Shown: in pieces, positions 56,894 through 64,000 of the stretch
Layout of the letters: each line of letters starts with the position of its first letter
Position numbering within the stretch: position 1 is the stretch's first letter
DNA from: Enterococcus crotali
GTDB taxonomy: Bacteria > Bacillota > Bacilli > Lactobacillales > Enterococcaceae
Assembly (NCBI RefSeq): GCF_000633635.1
Contig: NZ_AYPQ01000003.1
Location: forward strand, 215,694 to 279,693
Length of the DNA: 64,000 nucleotides
Direction of reading: 5' to 3'
Notes under the pieces: model-generated
The model's input: only the letters and a program-made list of their open reading frames with translations
Told to the model about the DNA's origin: nothing
Databases searched by the model: none
Program-made: the position numbers and the translations under genes

Positions 56894-58534
56894 ATGAAAA
56901 AAAGTTTGACTATCAGTACTCTGATGCTGCTATTGTTTTTGACTGGCTGTAATGCAACAAATAAATCGGCAACCACTGAGACAAAAAAAGCAGTCGTTCA
57001 TTTTACTGAACCAGCAGAACTACTGACGCTTGATACCACGCAAGAAGAAGATTTTACCAGTTTTAATGCTCAAAACCAAGTGTTGGAAGGTCTCTATCAA
57101 TTAAATGAAAAAGATGAAGCTATCCCAGCTGTAGCTAAAGAATTACCCGAAATAAGCGAAAACAAACGAACCTATACAATCTCTTTAAGAGAGGATGCAA
57201 AATGGTCAAATGGAGAAACGGTCACAGCAGCTGACTTTCTCTATGCCTGGAGACGAGCGGTTACGCCAGAAACAGCGCCGTCATATGCTAGTTTATTTGT
57301 TTCTTCTATAGAAAATGCAGATGCTATTTATCAAGGGAAAATGAAGCCGGAACAACTTGGAGTAGAAGCCCCCGATGAACACACAGTAGTGATCCATCTG
57401 CTCAAACCAATTCCTTACTTTACTTCCTTACTGACCTTTGAAACATTTTTTCCAATCAATCAAGCGTTTGCCGAAAAGCAAGGGAGTGATTATGGGACCT
57501 CAGCTAAAACGACTCTTTATAATGGACCATTTGTCTTAAAGGGCTGGGAGCAAAACTCTGATACATGGCAGTACGTCAAAAATCCAGAGTACTGGGACAA
57601 GCAGAATGTGAAAGTGGATGAAATCCAAACAACTGTTGTAAAATCAACCAGTACCGCTGTCAACTTATATCAAACAGATGAGCTAGATCGTGTTGTTTTA
57701 GACGGTGAATTTTCTAAGCAGTATAAAAATGATCCTGACTTTCAAAATCAAAACGATACAAAAATGGGGTATCTTCGTTTCAATCAAGGGCAAGGTAAAC
57801 TACTGGAAAATACTCACTTACGCAAAGCGATTTCTCTGGCAATTGACCGTGAAACTTTCGTAGAAAATATCTTGGGAGACGGTTCTATTGCGGCGACAGG
57901 TTTCGTTCCGCAAAATTTAGTCCAAAATCCAAAAACAGGAGAAGACTTCCGCAAAGAAAATGGTGTTCAGCAAGAATTTGATAAAACAGAGGCGCAAAAA
58001 GCTTACGAACAAGCAAAAACAGAGTTGAATAAAAAAGAAATCAGCTTAGTCTATTTAGCCAAAGATACCGATATAGAGAAAAAAACAGCTGAATATTTGG
58101 CAAGTCAAATCGCTGAAGTATTACCAGATATCAAGTTTAAAATTACTACATTACCAAGCAATAACTTACAAGAGCGATATTTATCTGGTGATTACGATAT
58201 TGCTTTTGGGCAATGGATGCCTGATTTTAAAGATGCAATCACGTTTTTAGATATGTTTGCTTCAACATCTGGATTAAATCACATTCATTATAAAAATCCC
58301 ACCTATGATCGATTGATCCAAGCAGCTACTGAAACAGATGCGGCAAACGAAGAAAAAAGATGGTCCGATCTATTACAAGCAGAACATTTATTATTAGCAG
58401 AAGATTACGCAATTGCACCGATTTATCAGCAACAAACAGCATTATTACAAAAGCAAAATATTAGCGGTGTAGTAAAACATAGTTTTGGCTCACCATATAG
58501 TTTTAAATATATTCAAGTAAAAGAAACAGAATAA
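56894..58534 (+). CDS. oligopeptide-binding lipoprotein (OppA-like, SBP_bac_5)
   Basis: About 546 residues. Lipobox LTGC near residue 19 anchors it outside the membrane. The body is a family 5 solute-binding protein with the usual LEGLYQLNEKDEAIPAVAK and YTISLREDAKWSNGETVTAADF regions (about residues 70-120). It binds peptides for an ABC importer, but no permease or ATPase genes are nearby, so it is an orphan receptor, possibly also for signalling peptides. ATG 56894 follows GGGAGG; an earlier start at 56870 precedes that site. Confidence 0.9.
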   Translation: MKKSLTISTLMLLLFLTGCNATNKSATTETKKAVVHFTEPAELLTLDTTQEEDFTSFNAQNQVLEGLYQLNEKDEAIPAVAKELPEISENKRTYTISLREDAKWSNGETVTAADFLYAWRRAVTPETAPSYASLFVSSIENADAIYQGKMKPEQLGVEAPDEHTVVIHLLKPIPYFTSLLTFETFFPINQAFAEKQGSDYGTSAKTTLYNGPFVLKGWEQNSDTWQYVKNPEYWDKQNVKVDEIQTTVVKSTSTAVNLYQTDELDRVVLDGEFSKQYKNDPDFQNQNDTKMGYLRFNQGQGKLLENTHLRKAISLAIDRETFVENILGDGSIAATGFVPQNLVQNPKTGEDFRKENGVQQEFDKTEAQKAYEQAKTELNKKEISLVYLAKDTDIEKKTAEYLASQIAEVLPDIKFKITTLPSNNLQERYLSGDYDIAFGQWMPDFKDAITFLDMFASTSGLNHIHYKNPTYDRLIQAATETDAANEEKRWSDLLQAEHLLLAEDYAIAPIYQQQTALLQKQNISGVVKHSFGSPYSFKYIQVKETE

Positions 58535-58544
58535 AGAAAGTCAT

Positions 58545-58580
58545 AGAACAAAGCCTTTTACGCTTTGTTCTATTTTTTTG
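58545..58580 (+). terminator. terminator after oppA-like gene
   Basis: AGAACAAAGC pairs with GCTTTGTTCT, followed by a T run. Confidence 0.85.
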
Positions 58581-58598
58581 CAAAAAATCAGTTTTCGC

Positions 58599-58656
58599 TT
58601 GACATATGATTGAACGTTCATGTATTATGAGTATATGATATATGAACGGTCATTCA
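58599..58656 (+). promoter_or_regulatory. metal ATPase promoter with TGAAC palindromes
   Basis: TTGACA (58599-58604), 18 bp, TATTAT (58623-58628). The perfect palindrome TGAACGTTCA (58611-58620) sits in the spacer and TGAACGGTCATTCA (58643-58656) lies after the start. Such sites suit a TetR-type repressor, but none is encoded nearby. Confidence 0.6.
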
Positions 58657-58711
58657 TTTGAAAAGATAAGATGTATCTTTTCAGAAAATACCCAAAAGGA
58701 GGAAATATAAA

Positions 58712-60694
58712 ATGGATACAACAAAAACACATGATCATAGTTGTTCAAACGAAAAAGGCCATAATCACGAGCACGATCATAATCATGATAGCAGTCATAG
58801 TCATAGTCATAGTCATAGCCATAGCCACGGGAAATCACCTGTCGTTTTATTTTTTACAGGATTGGTTATTTTTATCGTTGCATTTTTTATCAATGAAGGG
58901 TCACTCTTACAGAATATTCTTTTCGTGAGTGCAATGCTATTATCTGGCTATCATATTATTTTAGAAGGTATCGTTGATACAATCAGCGAGTCAAAAGAGC
59001 AAAAGAAGTTTGTACCGAATGTTCACATTTTGATGACCTTAGCCGCATTTGGTGCAACGATCATCGGAAACTATGAAGAAGGCGCGTTGCTGATCATCAT
59101 TTTTGCAGCAGCTCACTTTCTTGAAGAATATGCAGAAGGACGTAGTAAAAGAGAAATCACAAATCTTCTTAAAATGAATCCGACAGAAGCTCGTCTCATT
59201 CAAGCGGATGGCAGCGTAAAGACAGTAGATGTAGCGACGCTAAAAATCGGTGATAAACTACAAGTATTGAATGGCGACCAAATTGCTACCGATGGAATCA
59301 TTCTATCTGGGCGTACGTCGATCGATGAGTCGTCGATCAATGGTGAAAGTATTCCTAGAGAAAAAACAGTTGGCGATGAAGTGTTTGGCAGTACGATCAA
59401 TGGTAATGGTACGTTTACTATGGAAGTGACAAAAGACAGCAGTGATACAGTCTTTGCTAAAATTCTCCAATTAGTCAATCAGTCACAATCAAACTTATCG
59501 AAAACAGCTACTAAGATCCAAAAATTAGAACCTTATTATGTTACGATCGTCTTGATTTTAGTACCGATTTTTATCGCAGCAGGTCCCTTTGTATTTAATT
59601 GGACATGGAACGAAAGTTTTTATCGCGGTATGGTATTTTTAATCTCCGCATCTCCTTGTGCCCTTGCGGCTAGTGCCATTCCAGCAACCTTATCAGGCAT
59701 TTCAAATTTAGCTAAACGAGGCGTTTTATTCAAAGGCGGTTCTTTCTTAGCCAATTTAGCAACAATTAAATCTGTTGCTTTTGATAAAACTGGAACATTG
59801 ACCAAAGGCAAACCATCTGTTACGGACTTTTATTTTTTAAGTGACACAGCACAGCTAACAGAACAACAGTGTATCGACTTAATTGTTGCGATGGAAAAAA
59901 CAGCGAATCATCCGTTAGCCAATGCCATTTTAGCCAAATTTAAAGCAGAAACTGAACTAAGTTTAACGGTGGAAAATGAGATTGGGAAAGGGCTTGTGAC
60001 AGAATATCTTGGTGATACGTATCAAATTGGTAAACCGGAAATATTCAGTCTAGTTAATACTCAAATCAATGCGCATAATGAGCAATACGCAAAAGAAGGA
60101 AAAACAGTTGTTTATTTTGCTAAAAATAATGAAGTCATTGGTTTGATCGCTATGATGGATGTACCAAATGAAAATGCTAAACCGGTGATCAGTTATCTGA
60201 AATCACAAGGAATTCATACAACCATGATCACTGGAGATGCAGAACTCACTGGACAAGCAGTTGGACGTCAAATCGGCATTGATGAAGTGGTAGGAAATGT
60301 TCTACCAGAAAATAAGGCTGCGATCATCAAAGATCAACAAGCTCGTTTTGGTAATGTAGCAATGCTAGGTGATGGTGTCAATGATGCGCCTGCTTTAGTA
60401 ACGGCAGATATCGGTGTTGCAATGGGTGATGGAACGGATATTGCAATTGACGTGGCAGATGCGGTCTTGATGCAAAATGATTTAACCAAATTCAGCTATG
60501 CCCACAAGGTCTCTAAACGTCTAGATCGAGTGGTTTGGCAAAATATCATCTTTTCAATGTTTATCGTGGTTTTATTGATCACATTGAATATTCTTGGGAA
60601 AATGGACATTACGATTGGCGTGATTGCACATGAAGGAAGTACTTTATTAGTTATTTTAAATGGCTTACGATTATTGATTCCCTCAAAAGAATAA
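58712..60694 (+). CDS. P1B-type heavy-metal-transporting ATPase with His-rich N-terminus
   Basis: 660 residues. The first 45 residues are rich in His (six SH pairs near residue 28), likely a metal-binding tail. Six to eight membrane helices follow. The ion-binding motif is SPC (ISASPCALAA, about residue 312), with phosphorylation site DKTGTLTKG, ATP-binding TGDAELTG and GDGVNDAPAL. SPC in place of CPC and the absence of a CxxC domain resemble the ZosA/PfeT branch (Zn, Fe or Co export) more than CadA or CopA. Start ATG 58712 after AAGGAGG. Confidence 0.87.
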   Translation: MDTTKTHDHSCSNEKGHNHEHDHNHDSSHSHSHSHSHSHGKSPVVLFFTGLVIFIVAFFINEGSLLQNILFVSAMLLSGYHIILEGIVDTISESKEQKKFVPNVHILMTLAAFGATIIGNYEEGALLIIIFAAAHFLEEYAEGRSKREITNLLKMNPTEARLIQADGSVKTVDVATLKIGDKLQVLNGDQIATDGIILSGRTSIDESSINGESIPREKTVGDEVFGSTINGNGTFTMEVTKDSSDTVFAKILQLVNQSQSNLSKTATKIQKLEPYYVTIVLILVPIFIAAGPFVFNWTWNESFYRGMVFLISASPCALAASAIPATLSGISNLAKRGVLFKGGSFLANLATIKSVAFDKTGTLTKGKPSVTDFYFLSDTAQLTEQQCIDLIVAMEKTANHPLANAILAKFKAETELSLTVENEIGKGLVTEYLGDTYQIGKPEIFSLVNTQINAHNEQYAKEGKTVVYFAKNNEVIGLIAMMDVPNENAKPVISYLKSQGIHTTMITGDAELTGQAVGRQIGIDEVVGNVLPENKAAIIKDQQARFGNVAMLGDGVNDAPALVTADIGVAMGDGTDIAIDVADAVLMQNDLTKFSYAHKVSKRLDRVVWQNIIFSMFIVVLLITLNILGKMDITIGVIAHEGSTLLVILNGLRLLIPSKE

Positions 60695-60705
60695 GGCGCA
60701 GTTAC

Positions 60706-60752
60706 CTAAACAAACACCGGTGGCAGTACTTGCTATCGGTGTTTGTTTAGGT
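60706..60752. terminator. long perfect hairpin after the metal ATPase gene
   Basis: A 15-bp perfect stem (CCTAAACAAACACCG and its complement) without a T tract on either side. It may stabilise the 3' end or act as a weak terminator. Confidence 0.5.
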
Positions 60753-60836
60753 AGCTTGATGTGATGAAGCAGTTGGTAGTATAACTGTATTTTTCATGGT
60801 TTATTCATGTTCTTTTTGTAGCTGTCTTTTTTAGTA

Positions 60837-60865
60837 TTGACAGCCCTTCCAATATTTGCTATGCT
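60837..60865 (+). promoter_or_regulatory. promoter of beta-glucoside cassette 2
   Basis: TTGACA (60837-60842), 17 bp, TATGCT (60860-60865), placed just before the first RAT-like site. Confidence 0.75.
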
Positions 60866-60879
60866 AAGCAACAAGCAGT

Positions 60880-60907
60880 GGATGTTATTACTTCGGGTAA
60901 GCATGCC
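60880..60907 (+). promoter_or_regulatory. RAT-like site 1, cassette 2
   Basis: GGATGTTATTACTTCGGG start and AAGCATGCC end, an antiterminator-target pattern. No clear terminator follows directly, unlike the other RAT sites here. Confidence 0.6.
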
Positions 60908-60931
60908 GCAGCTCATTAATTTTAATTAACT

Positions 60932-61003
60932 GGATGTTATCACGAAAGTGAGCAGGACCTATTTGCACCGTTATTTAGCGACGGGTAAATGGGATTTTTT
61001 TGT
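60932..61003 (+). promoter_or_regulatory. RAT site 2 and terminator, cassette 2, upstream of bglG
   Basis: RAT (60932-60959, GGATGTTATCACG start, AGCAGGACC end) overlaps a terminator arm pairing CCTATTTGCACCG with CGGGTAAATGGG, T tract to 61002. Confidence 0.75.
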
Positions 61004-61018
61004 AATTGGGGACTTATT

Positions 61019-61852
61019 ATGATCATAAAACGAGTACTAAACAACAATACAGTCATTTCTAGCAACAGTAAAGGTGTCGAAGTTCTTTTAATGGGAAAAG
61101 GGATTGCGTTTGGGCAGAAAAAAGGTCAAACCGTAGATCTGGAACTGGTCGAAAAAACCTTTTTACTAAGAGATAAAGATACACAAAATAAATTTACTGA
61201 GCTATTGATCGATGTGCCGATGGAGCATATCTTAGTAGCAGAAAAAATTATTAATTTCGGTAAAATCAAGCTTGGAAAAAATTTAAGTGAAACCATTTAC
61301 GTCAATCTGACTGATCATATTCATTCAGCTGTTGAGCGCTATCGAGAGGGCATCATCCTGAAAAATCCGTTAAGATGGGATATCGAACGGTTTTATCCAG
61401 ACGAATACGTGGTAGGGGAAAAGGCAATAGAAATCATTCGGAAAGAACTAGACGTCGAGTTTGTTATCGACGAAGCCGCATTTATTGCTATTCATTTTGT
61501 TAATGCTGAACAGTCTAAAAGCTTTGATTTAGCCTATGAAATGGCAGAAATCACTAAAAATATCGAGGATATCGTAAAAAAGGAGTACAACACAGAATTT
61601 GATGAGTCGTCGTTAGATTATTATCGCTTTATAACTCACGTTAAATTTTTTGCCCAAAGGCTGTTGGTTGGAGAACATTATGATGATGAAGATGCTGAAC
61701 TGCTTGATACACTCAAGAAAAAGTATGAGCTAGAATACCGCTGTTCATTAACGATAGGCGAGTATGTTCAAAAGGCGTTTGATTACTGCTTAAGTTCGAC
61801 AGAGTTAGTTTATCTTACTGCACATATCAGAAGAATCACGAAAAATTTATAA
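61019..61852 (+). CDS. BglG family transcription antiterminator, cassette 2
   Basis: 277 residues from ATG 61019 (GGGG 8 nt upstream); an ATG at 60989 lies in the terminator and was rejected. CAT RNA-binding domain about 1-57 (RVLNNNTVISSN), PRD1 and PRD2 with histidines in LTDHIHSAV, IAIHFVNAE, FITHVKFF and LTAHIRRI. It probably acts on the RAT sites at 60880, 60932 and 61860. These differ from those of cassette 1, so the two antiterminators need not cross-talk. Confidence 0.92.
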   Translation: MIIKRVLNNNTVISSNSKGVEVLLMGKGIAFGQKKGQTVDLELVEKTFLLRDKDTQNKFTELLIDVPMEHILVAEKIINFGKIKLGKNLSETIYVNLTDHIHSAVERYREGIILKNPLRWDIERFYPDEYVVGEKAIEIIRKELDVEFVIDEAAFIAIHFVNAEQSKSFDLAYEMAEITKNIEDIVKKEYNTEFDESSLDYYRFITHVKFFAQRLLVGEHYDDEDAELLDTLKKKYELEYRCSLTIGEYVQKAFDYCLSSTELVYLTAHIRRITKNL

Positions 61853-61859
61853 ACAAATA

Positions 61860-61928
61860 GGATTGTTATCCATTAGGAGCATGACCTAAAACAGGACCCA
61901 AAGAAAGGGGCTGTTTTGGGTCTTTTTT
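61860..61928 (+). promoter_or_regulatory. RAT site and terminator, cassette 2, upstream of the PTS gene
   Basis: RAT (61860-61886, GGATTGTTATCC start) overlaps a terminator with arms GACC.AAAACAG and CTGTTTT.GGTC and a T run. Confidence 0.85.
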
Positions 61929-61948
61929 AGTTAGAAAGGAAGAAAAAA

Positions 61949-64000
<2,052 letters not shown>

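Noticed and set aside
60706-60752. Strong hairpin as start of a new gene or attachment site
   Set aside because: A perfect inverted repeat without a direct repeat partner; most simply a 3' stabiliser or weak terminator.

Overview
The window is low-GC Firmicute chromosome and almost certainly from the genus Enterococcus. The evidence is the mix of families: ArpU-type and holin-type phage remnants, an EfrEF-like ABC exporter beside a MerR regulator, a citrate-fermentation cluster with a separate biotin carrier, a V8-like glutamyl endopeptidase, BglG/PTS cassettes and a short holin-like type I toxin. I cannot name the species. Unlike E. faecalis, this genome carries aconitase, citrate synthase and isocitrate dehydrogenase (the oxidative branch to 2-oxoglutarate) next to the citrate-cleavage genes.

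Layout. 1-2.0 kb: a cytidine-deaminase-like gene, two tandem copies of a structured RNA unit each ending in a terminator, a small unknown gene, and a type I toxin with an antisense RNA. 2.1-6.2 kb (minus strand): phnA-like gene, histidine-phosphatase lipoprotein, nrnA, and a ytoI-like DRTGG/CBS/hotdog gene. 6.4-7.9 kb: DHA2 drug exporter. 7.9-10.4 kb: small phage-derived island (holin, ArpU, CI-like repressor, ImmA-like protease). 10.9-12.8 kb: baeRF-like protein and a cold-shock protein. 12.9-18.6 kb (minus): acnA, citZ, icd. 18.9-26.9 kb (minus): the oad/cit operon, with citH divergent at 27.3-28.7 kb. 29-33 kb: brnQ, GNAT, MazG, histidine phosphatase, LOG protein. 33-41.8 kb: VWA surface protein, lysine-riboswitch-controlled amino acid ABC transporter, WxL-like secreted protein, glutamyl endopeptidase. 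42-50 kb: MarR/MFS pair, membrane protein, EfrEF-like exporter with its MerR regulator, thioredoxin-like protein. 50-64 kb: two BglG-antiterminator/beta-glucoside PTS/6-phospho-beta-glucosidase cassettes. Between them lie a metallophosphoesterase, an OsmC protein, an OppA-like lipoprotein and a His-rich metal P-type ATPase.

The strongest unexplained signal is a family of about 120-nt leader elements. There are five copies, all on the minus strand: two in tandem before acnA, and one each before citZ, the oad/cit operon and ytoI. Each copy ends directly at the Shine-Dalgarno sequence. Each shows a closing stem that covaries between copies and a hairpin loop (AAAAGC) complementary to the GCTTTT just upstream of the Shine-Dalgarno. 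This looks like a pseudoknotted cis-regulatory RNA or riboswitch linking citrate synthesis to citrate breakdown. I do not recognise it as a known class.

Five otherwise intact genes (phnA-like, DHA2 MFS, citD, VWA protein, glnQ-like) are each broken by what looks like loss of one base in a short repeat of identical bases. That pattern is more typical of assembly or base-calling error than of real decay. The reading frames there should be treated as provisional.
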